The notes beneath the pieces are model-generated. The model was not told where the DNA came from. It did not search any database and worked only from the letters and a program-made list of their open reading frames with translations. 64,000 nt of DNA from Phallus indusiatus. Its lineage: Eukaryota; Basidiomycota; Agaricomycetes; Phallales; Phallaceae. How positions within the stretch are numbered: the first letter of the stretch is position 1; every line of letters starts with the position of its first letter. Positions 10,067-31,668 of this stretch are shown here, piece by piece. The stretch covers positions 1,922,001-1,986,000 of the forward strand of contig JAQFWX010000006.1 of assembly GCA_027605045.1 (NCBI GenBank), in the 5' to 3' direction. A program made the position numbers and the translations under genes.

Positions 10067-12139
10067 TCAAATCTCCATCTCCCATTCACCACCATTACCA
10101 GGAGTATTGGTTGAGACAAGCGCTTGATCGGTGTGCGCACGTCGACCTGTATCCTTCCCATCCTCCTCCGCGGCGGTAATATCAACACCACCGTCAGCAA
10201 TGCCATGCGCATCACCGTCTTTATCCATCTCGTCATCATCTTCCAAACTCCCCGAACTGCTTCTAACACTGCTTCGTGGAAGACCGAGCCCCTTTACCTG
10301 TTTGCTGTCTTCCAAATTCGAGCTGGAATAGGGAAGTGACGAAAGAGATAAAGAGGCGAATGGCCCGGCAATTGATCCAACGGGAGAATAAGACGGAGAA
10401 AAGGTATAGTGATGTGGAGATGGGGAATACGACGCATTAATATTGTGCCCGTGCGCGTGTGAATGCTGAGAGAAAGGCGGGACGGACAGAGGCGCCGACA
10501 TGGAGAATGGACTTATATGGGAGGGATGCTGATGAAGTATGGACGGGCTAGAACTAGGGACAGAAGATTGAGATATAATAGCGTAGCCATTGGAGCCGAC
10601 ATGAGGATGAGAATACCCATAAGGCCAAGGAGAAAGCGCCGTTGGAGATGCTCCAACGCGCTGGGTTTGATCGTTGGCACTTTGAACCATACTCTGTGAC
10701 AGAGAGTGTGTCGGAAGCGTTGATGACGGTGGGCAACTCGGAGGTGGATTGGGATGTCCCAATAGTCCAGGTCTAATTTCTGTTAAGCCGGCTCTTGCAG
10801 GTATCGTTGCTGTCCCTGGCGTAGGTAAAGGCTTCGGCGTCGAAGATTTTGACGACGCCATGGATAATCCTGGGGTAGTCGTGCGGGTGCGAGTAGTGGC
10901 AATCGCAGCAGTAGAATATGTCTCATCGAAATCGACGGTGCGCCTGCTGCTGCTTGGGAGAGACGAGGTAACGGCACCATCCCGAGTCTTGTTCTCTTGC
11001 GAGGGATAATCGTCACCTTCGACGTCCACGTCTATATCAACGTTAATGTCAGCGTCAAATTCGATGTCTTCAATCTCGACATCATGATCATGATCATTAT
11101 CATCATCCTCTTCTTCCTCCTCGCTAGTGGAATCTTCTGACTTAGCGAGAACATCCACTTCAGGAGATGCTTCAATTTTGACACCTGAGGCTGTTCTCGG
11201 GTGAACATGAGCGCTCCGATCGCCTGATGACGAATCTACTTCTACGAAAGCAGTTGCGGGATCGAAATTGGAGTTTGGAGCTACCAGACCTGTAATATGA
11301 GGAAATGAGTTCGAATGACCAGGAGGAAGCGGCAGCAGTCCACCAGAGAGGTAGGACGGCCAAAGAGACCGATCTTCGGGAAGAGAGGTTCCGCCCGCGG
11401 TAGCGGGCGATAAATGAGAAAGTATAGCAGCTGCCTAATTAGGACAGCGTCAGAAGGTATGCAAAACGGAGCCAGTGCACTGGTATTATGGGAGGGTGGG
11501 ATGCGGAAGTAGGTTATGGGTTTTGAATGGAATTGGGACGGAGCGAGGAAGGCCAGAAACTTACCTCAAGCAGTTGAACCTGCTGGTGTTTGGAAAGGAG
11601 AAATTTGCTCGCTTCATGCCAATGGGGGGAATGCTCCCAGCGATGCTTGACTAAACAGCTTGGATGCCGATAGACCTACAAAGTACACAAGTATAATAAG
11701 ATTGGAGTCAATTTTGTAAGATAATTTTATTGCAGCAACGTACTTTAGCGCAGCTTTCGCATTTGAAAGTGGTTCCCCTTCTCCTGTGGGATTGACCGGA
11801 TACACTTTCATTTTCCAAAGGTGCGCTCTTTGATAGACCAGAGCTCAAACCGGGTGGAGAAAGCGACAAAGCAAGAGTACCAGAAGGTGTAGTAGTGAAT
11901 GTGGCCGTGGTCGTTATGGCTGGAGAAATGGTGGCTTGGAGCTTTGACGAAGCGAGCCTGTCTCTATCCTCAGGGTGGACTAGGCGGGGGTTTGATTCGC
12001 TTGGACGACGCTTTCGAGCTTGCGAAAAGGAACTGCGATGGCGCTGTTTGATGGGAATAGGAGCCGAAGATGGCGTTGGTGTTGGCGTTGGCGTTGACGT
12101 GAGCATCGGGGGTGTGAGTCTTGTTGTAGGTTGAAACAT
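10067..12139 (-). CDS. C2H2 zinc-finger protein, probable transcription regulator
   Basis: Three exons (12139-11744, 11675-11565, 11434-10067) join in phase 0 to give 624 aa. The zinc finger is split by intron 1: FKCESCAK ends exon 1 and VYRHPSCLVKHRWEHSPHW begins exon 2, making C-x2-C-x12-H-x3-H at about residues 127-147. Next comes a conserved helix-like block (SKHQQVQLLEAAAILSHLSP) and SLPEDRSLWPSYLSGG. The remainder is a long Ser/Pro/His-rich region with an acidic run of E and D, and ends GEWEMEI. Upstream of the finger is a Thr/Pro repeat and an Arg-rich stretch (RKRRPSES). The architecture of one finger in a disordered acidic/Ser-rich protein suggests a nuclear DNA-binding regulator. 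Target genes unknown. Confidence 0.82.
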
Positions 12140-13466
12140 AAAGATACATTCAAAAAAAGAGACATTAACGTGGGTGTGTACAAAGAGAGGGAGAAGAAGA
12201 AGAAAGAGGAGAGAGGGTAGTCGGGAGTAGCTGAAAAATAAGGACTATTTACGAAGACATCGTTGCCGTCGTCGGGTTTAGTTGGTGTTCGTTGGGTCGT
12301 TTAAGGGATTGTGCTATTTCCACGTCTTTCCACCCAAAAAAACTTTTCAAAGTCCGCCAAAAATTATAGGTCCAGGCATTATGATGAGCACCCACAGACA
12401 CCCATGCCTGACATTCATGTCAGTGGCTGTCAGTGGTCGTGCTTCGTCGGCATTTGCCTTGATATCTCCATTTCCCTGTCTAAATGTCTAAATTATACGC
12501 TTATTATATTTTGCAACCCATTCCCATGAATGGTGCTTAATGACCTTCACCGTAAATATTTATTCTCATCCCTATCAGAATAATTTTTACCTCGTTGACG
12601 ATTGAGACGTGCCGAGTTTTGTCGGTAGTAACTTGAAACTGCCAACGTCCTGTTAGCTTTCTCGTTATTTTTCATCATCTCAATCAAGTCTGAATTCCTT
12701 CCTTGATTCATTAACTACCAAAATAGGATAATAAACGACGCGTGACTAGAGTAAATCTGTGCCTTTCGGAGTGAATACGCAAGGACTTGGAACCCTACAA
12801 AATTCTGATGGCGAGTAAATCGACCGGGAAGACGCAGCAAGAGATCTATATCTGAATATGGGTTTGCACCGCATTGCGATGATAGTTCACGATGTTAGAT
12901 AACACGAATGTTTATAATCCGCCAGGAATCCACCATTCAAACTTTGATGAGATTAGGAAGTAGCTGTCGAGCAAGCGGACTGGGCTTAGCGGGATGTCGA
13001 CAGATTGCGAGACATCCATAATAGCCCGGTGTGAGATAATATTTCTATGCCTTTGAATCATGTTGGAACTTTGAGTTGAATTCCAAATTATAGCAAAAAG
13101 ATATCAGCATTAGTGCCTGAGAAGGACTGCGGAGTAACAATATTTTTCATAGTTTAGAACAGATATATAACTGGCTCAAGAAGGTTCTGAGAAACTTATG
13201 AGACCCAAAATACTTCGCCTTGTTCAGTGATTCCTTGGTAAATTGAATGATGATAAGTTGTGCCATGTCGTAGAATAACGCCAAGGTCTAGCACGTTATC
13301 GAGAGATGCCGTTAAGCTTCTGAAACCGGAACCAATCATGTAACTCACGTGTGACCAAACGATGCCGGGCGCTTCCTACCGCTTCGTATCTGTCAACCAA
13401 CTGAGTAGGTTTTGCAACTCTCTCCTTCTCTTACCCTCATTTCTACCTTATTCGCCACAGGTGAAA
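12140..13466. other. Divergent intergenic region between C2H2 and BEACH genes
   Basis: Holds the promoters of both divergently transcribed genes. A likely 5'-leader intron of the BEACH gene lies just before its ATG (donor GTAGGTTTTG near 13406, acceptor CGCCACAG at 13460). An upstream ATG at 13362 is in frame in unspliced RNA but out of frame once that intron is removed. No other gene or repeat is evident. Confidence 0.45.
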
Positions 13467-22664
<9,198 letters not shown>

Positions 22665-23690
22665 AAAGCATCGTCATATTTTCTGTTTATTTACATTCAT
22701 AAGTTATTCGGTACGCTGTAATCTGATCGTATTTTGCACATGTATTACACACTATGTATCATTCAAAATAAACAAAGCTGTTGTCCATCAAACCGTCCGG
22801 CGCTCTAGCAGAGTACCCCGTAAACATGTTCTATTTATTCTTGCCAGTATTACACCGTATGGCTATGTATGTGCTTTCGGAGACTCGTTTATAAGTAAGC
22901 GACATGCTGGCCTTTTTGTAACGGCCTTTCCCAAGTGCCGAAAGATTGTTTATGCGTGTCTGATGCTGCTATATTTCATTAATGAACGGTATATTCAACG
23001 CATGATCCTAAATCAAAGCTTTAGCATCTCGTTTAGAATTCAGAATCTGAAATGAAACAACTCTTAACAATTATACAGTAGAACCTCTATTAATTCATAC
23101 CGTGGACACCCCAAGCTATGCACTATCAGAGGGTATGTGGAACTCATGTACACGAGGTGTAGGTCAACGCGTGTTAAGAAAAAGATTCAAGTATAAAGGA
23201 AATGGTGATTTGTTTGTTTGGGTTATCAACTATTCCCAGGCCCACGAAAGAATTCATTTCAGTTTCAATTGTGTTCTATAGGATATGCGAGCCCCTATTG
23301 GGAAGATCATAGATACTCGCGTCACTGGTTTGTGTTGTTGTTATACGAGTTTTACAGTTGCATAAACCCCTAGCTACGGTTCTCTCAACTTCTCTCGTTA
23401 TCGCCGGGGAACTGATTGAATATGGAAAAAAACACGAGTTAGAGACCAATCACGTCCTCTCGGATTTCTTAAAAGCGGAACAAACAGGGATGATTCAGTT
23501 TTGTCGAAAAGGGGGAAAATATGGTCGGGACAATCCCAGTCGTTCAAAGGGATTTTTTCATTTTCTTGAAATTACGAGATTGGTTGTCAGAAGCTCAAAC
23601 GTGCTATTTACTATCGATATACCCTTAAAAGTGCCACGAGGTTCAAAAGCTAAGCCTTCCAAAGAGTTGTAGCATCTCGTTCGATTCTGA
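22665..23690 (+). pseudogene. Downstream region with a degenerate coding-like stretch
   Basis: After the BEACH stop there is AT-rich sequence, then a stretch (about 23280-23672) with coding character (GELIEYGKKHELETNHVLSD) bounded by acceptor-like TTTTACAG at 23357. I could not join the neighbouring exons in frame, so it is probably a relic. A more decayed copy follows the BEACH fragment at 35464-35780 (shared words include GGAACTGATTGAATATG and GACCAATCA). Its tail (AAAAGCTAAGCC) recurs at 38789. Function unknown. Confidence 0.35.
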
Positions 23691-24348
23691 GCCCCTCACG
23701 CAACATTTCCCTGCTCCAGAAAAATCTCATCGTGAGCTAAAGGATATATGTGTATGTCGTTCCCCTCAGAAAATTCCTTTCTCGCCGTGTTGCGTAATAG
23801 ATAACGATTTTTTATGGCGTCTTGTTTTCCCATTGAGTACTGTCAAAATTATCCATTCAATTCGTATATAGCATAATTGTATAAATGCGTTAAATTACCA
23901 CAGATTAATACGTTGAAAACACATCACGTGGGTATTTGTTTGTGGGGCAGCACAGGATGCCTGTCAACGGGGAATATAATGACCCGGCGGAGATGAAGGA
24001 AGAAGAATGCAACTTTCAATTACCATGAGCTTCTAGCTTCCATTCTTTGTCTATCGAAACAGAGAATATATGACAGAGAAGTTTTGTTGTAAGTAAATTT
24101 TCATTTTTTATCTCCGATATTTAATAGACGAGCTTCTAAGTTATTGGACGTGAAAATTTAATTAAAATGCTTGGACCAAACACAAACGGCGTCGGGCTGT
24201 CAACTAATGTATATAAAATCGAGTGTGTATAAAATCGAAGGCCACCTCAATTCCATTGTTGTTTCCTTCCCACTTCCCATCCTTGTGCTCACGTCTTGAG
24301 CTTTGACTCACACTAATACAACGTATATTCTCTGAGCTTCAACATACC
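23690..24348 (+). promoter_or_regulatory. T1 upstream repeat unit with two TATA boxes
   Basis: This block is repeated before each T gene (27540-28146, 35800-36467, 38830-39451), with words such as GAAAATC/TTTTATCGTGA and GACCCRGYGGAGATG. T1 has two TATA boxes, TATATAAAA at 24210-24218 and TATAAAA at 24228-24234, about 115-140 bp before the ATG, apparently from a local 18-bp duplication. The other copies have one each. Confidence 0.6.
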
Positions 24349-25287
24349 ATGAGTATCATCGGGTCAACTGTATCGAAGATTGGCGATACTCTCGCATCCG
24401 GAGTAACAAACACAGTTCACCTTCAGGTTCGAGGTTCTGTAGAGAGTGCTCTGGCGATTTACACAGTCGTGTATCGGGGCCTCGGTTTGGTGAATAAGCC
24501 AACTATACTCGATGTGAAACATGAGTTTGCCTCACTCACAGCTATAACTGTTTGTTTCTGTCCCTGATAACTTCCATGACCCCAACAAACTGACGCCCCA
24601 CGGCCTTTTTCTTCATATAATTGGTATAAATAGGAGCACACAACGGCTGCTTTGTCTGTTTTTCCGGCCGATTCCGCACAAGGTCATCATGTTTTGGTAT
24701 GGTTTAGATATTTTATCACTAGCCGTCATTGGTATACGCCAAAATTTGGCAGGGAATTGCGCCTAAAGGTGTTGCTTTGTGTGCGGCTCTCGCACGTACC
24801 ACGGCAGCTCTCAAGGTAGATCAAAAGAGTTATTCTCACTGCTTTTCTGTTGTAAAACACACGATCTTAGAGCATTTCTGGACCTGTTTCCCAAGAAGAT
24901 GGTCTAGATCTATTGGAAAGCTACGAAGAAGTCCAGACGAAGGTCGTTAATTTTTATCCAACTCTCAACACCCGTCTGAGATCGGTCGAGCAAGGAGCAC
25001 CTGGTCTAGTGGATTACGGCCTGAATAAACTCGAAGAACTATTTCAGGTATTTGTTTTCACTTACTACGATTAGTGATCTCACTACGTGCTGGCAATGGC
25101 AGGATCTGGCTGATGCATTGTCCGAGGTGTTACCAGTACGTCATGGCGCGGCTGTCATTGATAAATACGGTCCTAACTGAGATTATTATAGCCTTCCTTA
25201 AACGAAGAGAAAGCGAAAGCATTGCATGCGAAAATTCAGATCTCCGTTGAAGGCTCTTTTACTCATTTTCGCAGCCTCAGCAACTAA
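24349..25287 (+). CDS. T1: uncharacterised six-exon tandem-family protein
   Basis: Six exons joined by short introns give 210 aa: a 67-codon exon 1 (MSIIGSTVSKIGDTLASGVT ... LTAIT), EHTTAALSVFPADSAQGHHVL, GIAPKGVALCAALARTTAALK, a 59-codon exon containing QEDGLDLLESYEEVQTK and EQGAPGLVDYGL, DLADALSEVLP, and a last exon starting PSLNEEKAKALH. All junctions except the ends are phase 0. There is no signal peptide or clear membrane segment; the protein is rich in Ala, Leu, Ser and Thr and looks largely helical and amphipathic. Every splice site is shared by the other three copies. I do not recognise the family, and a lipid- or membrane-surface protein would be only a guess. A decayed RING gene faces it on the opposite strand. 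Confidence 0.75.
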
Positions 25288-25771
25288 ATGTCAAGCTCAG
25301 GAAAATAATGGTCTTTCTTCTGTAATTGTACAGCGTGTTAAGCGCATATGAAATTTCACTCTTCTTTACTCGAAATGTTGTCCCAGGGGTTATTTTAGGG
25401 ATGCCGTGCCCAATTAAAACTATCCAAATTTGGCGTCGACGTCGTTAGTTGCCGTAATGGCTGGAGATGCATCGATGAAATATAGCACTAATTAGTAGTC
25501 TTAGTCGCAATTATAGGATACATTCATCTATACATACGCATACTACTCCCAGATACCCGTATTTAATACAAAGGAAGCGGCGTTACATACATACGTGAGA
25601 AGTATAGGACTGGATACACAATAAACGGAAGTGGATAAATACATGATGGATGATGCTGAGATGAAAGGAAAGATATAGACCAAAAAATGATAGAATAAGA
25701 CAAATGATACCAGAGGAGTATCAAAACAAATAAGTTGGCCAAGATCGAGAATATGTCCGAAAGTTAAACTT
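25288..25771. other. Convergent spacer between T1 and RING copy 1
   Basis: AT-rich 3' flank shared with the other units (CTTTCTTCTGTAATTGTA recurs after each T gene). Downstream of the word TTTGGCGTC the T1/T2 units diverge from the T3/T4 units, which marks the edge of the block present only in the left half (the RING gene). No gene seen. Confidence 0.5.
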
Positions 25772-27306
25772 CTAGGTCAGCCCCAGACCAGATGTCAACG
25801 TACTCCGTCGGGAAATAAGCTTGAGGTAGCTGCTTCGTGTGTCATCATTCTCATTGGTTCTTGTTTTTCTTGCGCATTTTTTCTCCCCCCTCATGGTCAA
25901 CCAAATGGCCCTCGTTTTCCGAAAGTAGGGCGAGCGAGGTAAATGTGAATGAGATGTTTGAGAATTCTCCAAGTCTCGAGATTGATGAAAATTTAACAAA
26001 GGAGGTAAGGTTACGTCGGACGAGAGTGGGAGTGAAAGGAGTTCGCCAATAAGATTTAATCACAGTCCTGGGTTCGGCCTAGGGGAGATGGAGAAGATAG
26101 CACTGGTTGTTGCAGGTACCGTGAAGATCGCGACCGAACTGCTGAGAAAAAAGCTACGATAGACGCAGTTTCAAGTCCGAGCTCTGGCGGACGTACTAGA
26201 GATCGACGTAATGACAGACGGTCGAGGAAATCAGCGATAATCCTCGGTTAAAACGCACATGTTGTACCGGGGAACGAGAACGAGAACGTCGTCGTCGATT
26301 TTGTCCACCCTGGTCCTCTGCTTCACGTATAGGATAGTATGGATCCCTCCTCTGTCTCTCTCCCCGGTGTAAATGTGTAAGTGTAATGGTGTAAGGCTGC
26401 GATCTTCTCTCCGTACGGTGTTGTTCAGCAGCATGACGAGTGTGTTGAAAGGAAGAACTTGGAAAAGGTGTTTGAATATGACCCCGATTGCCCCCAGGAG
26501 AAATATATGATTGCAGAGTCTGTGTGCCAGTTTTCATTACTGCATCTCCTGTTTCTCTGCATTTGCGTGATCGGACATAAAGCATCAATCATATCTCTCA
26601 ACCTGTAGTTCGGTACATGTTGCGTTGTGAGGATTCTCCTGCACTCAGGACAATGCTTCAGTAAATGTAGATTTGTTTGGAGCATCCCATGAGAGAGGGG
26701 TGGGGTTTGTGGATGTGCAATCGGAGATGTAGGCAGTTCTGGGAATATGGATGGCGATGGTAATGGCAAATGTCCTCTTTGATCCTTCTCATCATCCGAC
26801 GCCCTGTCAGTTGATATGTCCATTTTATTAGAAGCATGCGCAGATTGTTGTTAACCACTATCTCCGCAAACATTCATAACACGCTGAATGGCGACATTCC
26901 AGCCTAAAGATGATTCCCAAAGAATTGAGCTAAGGGGAAGAGCTATATATTGATGTAGACACTTCCGTGTACGGATCATAAATTGCTTCTGTACATATGG
27001 GAAATTGTGGCGGATTGACGCCCACATTCCTAACCAAAAGCCATGAGCAAAGCGAAGATGACTCTGAATGAAAGAAATTAGGAAATACTTGCATCGTAGT
27101 TCTTACCTGCTCTACACGTGCGAGACATGTTTTTATTTCATCATCCCTTGCCTCACAGTCGCAATAAGCCACAGGAGAAGTTTCCAAAGGTAGAGTAGTC
27201 TCGCTTTTTGAACTCTTCTGATGTGTTCGCAGTTTTCTAGGAAAAAGCTTTTTAACCTTATCAATAGCAACAGTGGAAATTTGCGTTTAACGGAAACGGA
27301 GGTCAT
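25772..27306 (-). pseudogene. RING-finger gene copy 1, inactivated
   Basis: Read on the minus strand it has a basic start region, the exon AYCDCEARDDEIKTCLARVEQ, a RING core and a C-terminal exon. The core shows ICTEAIYDPY ... LECRHSACYECLRR followed by a TAG stop, then HCPECRRI and YRLRDMIDALCP. Compared with copy 2 (29662-31144), about 29 bp carrying the first Cys pair is missing, Trp in CFRRWW is TAG, the splice acceptor before the last Cys pair has lost its AG (CATGGG against CACAGG), and the last exon (LTMRGEKKC) is frameshifted. The family would be an E3 ubiquitin ligase. Boundaries are approximate. Confidence 0.65.
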
Positions 27307-28146
27307 TTGCGCGAGTGGTGATGTTGTACGGAAAAGAGCTTCGCTGTCGGGCCAATCCTCGGAGTGATCTTATTGAACTTCTCATACTGGCTGCACCAAG
27401 AAACGTCCAATGTCCTTGCTGAAATACGAAATACTAGATTTGGGGTGTGTGGGGTCATGGGCGTGGACAGGCAGGCGGCCCGATTGTAGTCCTCAAAGCC
27501 GCATGCCGTAAGGTCCACATTTTAACCCTTTGGTAATCGGGTTTTTCGGTTCTGAGCCCTCACCCAACATTTCCCTCCAGAAAAATCTCATCGTGATTTA
27601 AAGGATACATGTACGTCGTGCCCTTCAGAAATTTCCTTTCTCACCGTGATGCGTAGTAGATAACGATTTTTATAGCGTCTTATTTTCCCACTGACTGTCA
27701 AATTTATCCATTCAACTCGTTATATTGAAGCATAGTTGTATAAATGATGTGTTCAATTACCATGAATCAATACATTGAAAACAGGTCACATGGATATTTG
27801 TTTGTGGGACAGCACAGGATGCCTGTCAAACGGGGAATATAATGACCCAGCGGAGATGAAGGAAGAAGAATGCAACTTTCAGTCACCATGAGCTTCTAGC
27901 TTCCGCTCTTTGTCAGTCTGCTGTAAGTGAATTTTTATTTTTATTTCTGATATTCAGTAGACAAGCTTCTCAACTCTTGACTTGAAAAATGCTTGGAACA
28001 AACACAAACGACATCGGGCTGTCAACTAATGTATATAAAATCGAAGGCCACCTCAATTCGTTGTTATCTTCTTCCCATCCCTGTGCTCTCGTCTTAGGCT
28101 TTGACTTACACTAGTATAACGTACATTCTCTGAACTTCGACAGACC
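27307..28146 (+). promoter_or_regulatory. T2 upstream repeat unit
   Basis: From about 27540 this is a close copy of the T1 upstream block. TATATAAAA lies at 28032-28040, 107 bp before the T2 ATG. The first 230 bp still belong to the 5' flank of RING copy 1 and include a stretch (27310-27520) that also precedes RING copy 2 with a conserved frame (GFEDYN). It may be an upstream exon or simply recent shared sequence. Confidence 0.55.
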
Positions 28147-29116
28147 ATGAGTATCATCGGGTCAACTGTATCGAAAATTGGCGTTACTCTCGCATCCGGA
28201 GTAACAAACGCAGTTTACCTTCAAATTCGAGGTTCTGTAGAGAGTGCTCTGGCGATTTACACAGTCGTGTATCGGGGTCTCGGTTTGGTGAATAAGCCAA
28301 CTATACTCGACGTGAGACATGAATTTGCCTCACTCACAGCTATAACTGTTCGTTTTTTTTTCGGATAATTTTCATGATTTAATAAACTGACGCTTCACGG
28401 CCTTTTTCCTTCTGTGGCATTGATATAATCGGTATGAACAGGAGCACACAACGGCTGCTTTGTCTGTTTTTCCGGTCGATTCTGCACAAGGTCATCATGT
28501 TTTGGTAAAGCTTAGATATTTCATTATTAGCTGTCATTGACATATGTATACCAAAATTGGCAGGCAATTGGGCCTAAAGGTGTGGCTTTGTGTGCGGCTC
28601 TTGCTCGTACCACAGCCGCTCTCAAGGTAGATAAAAACGTAATTCTTACTACATTTCTGTCGTAAAACACGCAATCTTAGAGCCTTTCCGGACCTGTCTC
28701 ACAAGAAGATGGTCTAGATCTATTGGAAAGCTACGAAGAAGTCCAGACAAAGGCCGTTAATTTTTATACAACTGTCAACACCCGTCTCAGATCTTTCGAG
28801 CAAGGAGCACCTGGTCTGGTGGATTACGGCCTGAATAAATACAAAGAACTATTTCAGGTCTTTTTTTAATTATTACGATTCGTGATTTCACCACGTACTG
28901 ACACTGGCAGGACCTGGCTAATGCATTATCTGAGGTGTTACCAGTACGTCATGGCGCGTCGGCTGTCATAGTTGTTTTCTTGGCGTTGATGATATGGTCC
29001 TAATTGAGATTTATCTATAGCCTTCCTTAAACGAAGAGAAAGCCAAAGCATTGCATGCGAAAATTCAGATCTCTGTTGAAAGCTCTTTTACTCATTGGCG
29101 TAGCCTCAACAACTAA
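28147..29116 (+). CDS. T2: uncharacterised six-exon tandem-family protein
   Basis: Closest relative of T1, with the same six exons and phases and 210 aa. Differences are scattered (VTLASGVTNAVYLQIRG in exon 1, AIGPKGVALC in exon 3, DLANALSEVLP in exon 5, ending SFTHWRSLNN). All introns keep GT and AG ends and the frame is uninterrupted to TAA at 29114-29116. T1 and T2 share the start MSIIG and the exon-2 start EHTTAALSV, which separates them from T3 and T4. Its neighbour on the right is RING copy 2 in convergent orientation, as for T1, so T plus RING forms a tandem unit of about 3.85 kb. Function unknown. Confidence 0.75.
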
Positions 29117-29661
29117 ATGACAAGCTCATGAGAATAATGGTCTTTTTTCTGTAATTGTACAGCGCATCATAAATATGAAATTTCAGTTTTCTTTACTCAA
29201 AATGTTGCCCCCAGGGTTATTGTAGGGACGCTATGCGTCGTCAGTCGCCGTAATGGCTGGAGATAAAATTAGCACTAATCAGTACTACGTCTTAGTCGCA
29301 ATAGGATACATTTATCTATACATAGGAATACTAATCTACGATATCAGTACCAAGTTGGGTTTCTCTTATTTAACACAAGAAGCGGCGTTACGTACATAAA
29401 TGAGAGAAAAAACAGGATTGGATGTACATACAAAAACGGAAGTGGATAAATACATGACGCTGATGGAAAATGGAAACCGCTGGTACGCCAAAAAAAAGGG
29501 AATGGATATGGACATTGATAGCGAGGGTGTGAGAGTTAACAAGAAGATCTAGTAATACTCGCAAAAGAAAAGTTAGCCAAGATCGAGAATATCCCCGAAA
29601 GTTAATCTTCTACTAAATTAACCCCAACCGTGGTGTCAACGTATTCCGTCGGGAAATAAGC
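29117..29661. other. Convergent spacer between T2 and RING copy 2
   Basis: AT-rich copy of the T1/RING1 spacer with small indels. No gene seen. Confidence 0.5.
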
Positions 29662-31144
29662 TTAAAGTAGCTGCTTCGTCAACTGTGCCATTCCTTTCCT
29701 GTCTTTCTTGCGCATTTTCTTCTCCGCCCTCATGGTCAGCTGAATGGCCGTCGTATTCTGAAAGTAAGGGTGAGCGAGGTAAATGTGGGTGAATTGTCTG
29801 AGACGTCCCCAAATCTCGAGATTGAAACTTTAACAGAGGTAAAGTCACGTTGGACGAGTGGGAGCGAAAGGAGATCGCTAATGGGAGGTAATCGCAGTCT
29901 TGGATTCGGCATAGAGAAAGATGGAGAAGCTAGGACTGGTTATTGCGGGTGCCATGAAGATCGAGACTAAAATGCTGGGAAAGAAGCTGCGATGTGCGCA
30001 GTTTCAAAGTCCCGAGCTCTCGTGGACGCATAGAGATAAACGTGATGATGGACGATCTAGGAATGAAATGTCGAGCTCCAGTCCTCCAATCAGCGATAAT
30101 CCTTGGTTTAAACGTGCATGTTGTGCCGGAAAACGAGAACGAGAACGTCGTCGCTGATTTTGTTCGCCCTGGCTTTCTGCTTCACGGACAGGATAGTACG
30201 GTTTCCACCTCTGTCTCTCTCTCTCTGGTGCAAATGTGTAAGTATAACTTTGTAAGGCTGCAATTTTCACTCCGTACGTTGTTGGGCAACAGCACGACGA
30301 TTGTGTTGAAAGGAAGGATTTGGAAAAGGAGTTTGAATATGATGCTGAGTGTCCCGGAAAGATATATATGGCTCGCGGTACCATGAAGATTATCATCAGA
30401 TGGAAAGATTCCTCTCCCATCTCCTGTCTTTCTGCATTTGCATGATCGGACATAAAGCATCAATCATATCTCTCAACCTGTAGTTCAGTACAGGTTGCGT
30501 TATGAAGACCCTCCTGCACTCAGGACATTGCTTCGGAAAATGTAAATTCGTTTGGAGCCTCCTGTGAAAGGGAAAGGCGGGTGGAGTTTGTGGATGTGCA
30601 ATCAGAGATGTATAACAGTCGTAGGAATATGGACGATCCACTTCATCATCCGACGTTCTATCAGTTGTTACGTCTACTTCATTGCCCGTGGTGTTAACCA
30701 CCATCTCCGAAAACATTCATAACACGCTGAATGGCCACATTCGCCAAAGAGAAGAGCTATATATTGATATAGACACTCACTTGTACGGATTATACATCGC
30801 TTCTCTACAGATACCGCATTGAATTAAGCTATCTTTATGGGAAATTGTGGCGGATTGACGTCCGGATTCCTAATCAAAAGCCATGAACAAAGCGAAGACG
30901 ACACTGAATGAAAGAAACTAGGAAATCGTTGCATCGTTGGTCTGATATACACGTGAAAGACGTGTGTTTATTCCATCATCTTTTGACTCACAGTCGCAAC
31001 AAGTCGCAGGAGAAGTCTGCGAAGGTAGAATAGTTTCGCTTTTTGAGCTCTTCTGATGTGTTCGCAGTTTTAACAAGAAGACGTTCCTTAATATGATTCC
31101 ATATCAATAGTAGAAAATTTGCGTTCAACGAAAAAGGAGGTCAT
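29662..31144 (-). pseudogene. RING-finger gene copy 2, core intact, 5' end damaged
   Basis: The RING core can be assembled with proper introns: IQCGICREAMYNPYK, then ECGHSACYECFRRWW, then RLQTNLHFPKQCPECRRVF. This has the C-x2-C, C-x-H-x2-C-x2-C and C-x2-C pairs of a C3HC4 RING that would bind two zinc ions. The C-terminal exon ends KDRKGMAQLTKQLL at TAA 29664-29662. The N-terminal exon is doubtful: from the ATG at 31144 the frame hits a stop after 18 codons, whereas copy 1 reads further in another frame. It may use a start I cannot see, or be a recent pseudogene. If functional it would be a ubiquitin ligase. Confidence 0.5.
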
Positions 31145-31668
31145 TTGTGGTGATGTTGTACGGAAAAGAGCTTCGTTGTCGGGCCAATCCTCGGAGTGAT
31201 CTTATTGAACTTCTCATACTGGCTGCGTCGAAAAATGTCCAATATCCTTGTTGAAGGACAAAACACTATATTTGGGGTGTGTAAGATAATGGGCGTAGAC
31301 GGGCAGGGGACCCGATTGTAGTCCTCGAAGCCGAAGCCCGTAAGGTCCACGTTTTAGCACTTTGGTCATCGGGTTTAGGGACCGTGTGCGTTGAATGTGG
31401 TCTTTTCGTGCCTCAGCAGGCGAAAAAAAAAATGAGTAAATTCTTGCTTTACCAATTTCTCTCTTTGCGAGCTTGAGAAATTCTATGATTTTGAACTTGC
31501 CACATGGTCAGGAAGACGGGATGTGAAATTGGCGCTCAGCGGCAAACTCCGTGACGATCTCGACATACGTCTGCTTTTTCAAGAGAGGCCTATCATAGGC
31601 TGCGATAGAATAAACTTTACGAAAAGATACTAAAAAGGTATTTATATAAATCTACGTCAATTTTTGGT
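31145..31668. other. Spacer between RING copy 2 and the zinc-finger gene
   Basis: 31145-31390 is the RING 5' flank, a copy of 27307-27540. 31390-31668 is unique, AT-rich 3' flank of the zinc-finger gene. No gene seen. Confidence 0.4.

Noticed and set aside
13362..13466. Upstream ATG adding 35 residues to the BEACH protein
   Set aside because: The segment contains a good intron (GTAGGT...CCACAG). Splicing it puts this ATG out of frame, so the ATG at 13467 is preferred.
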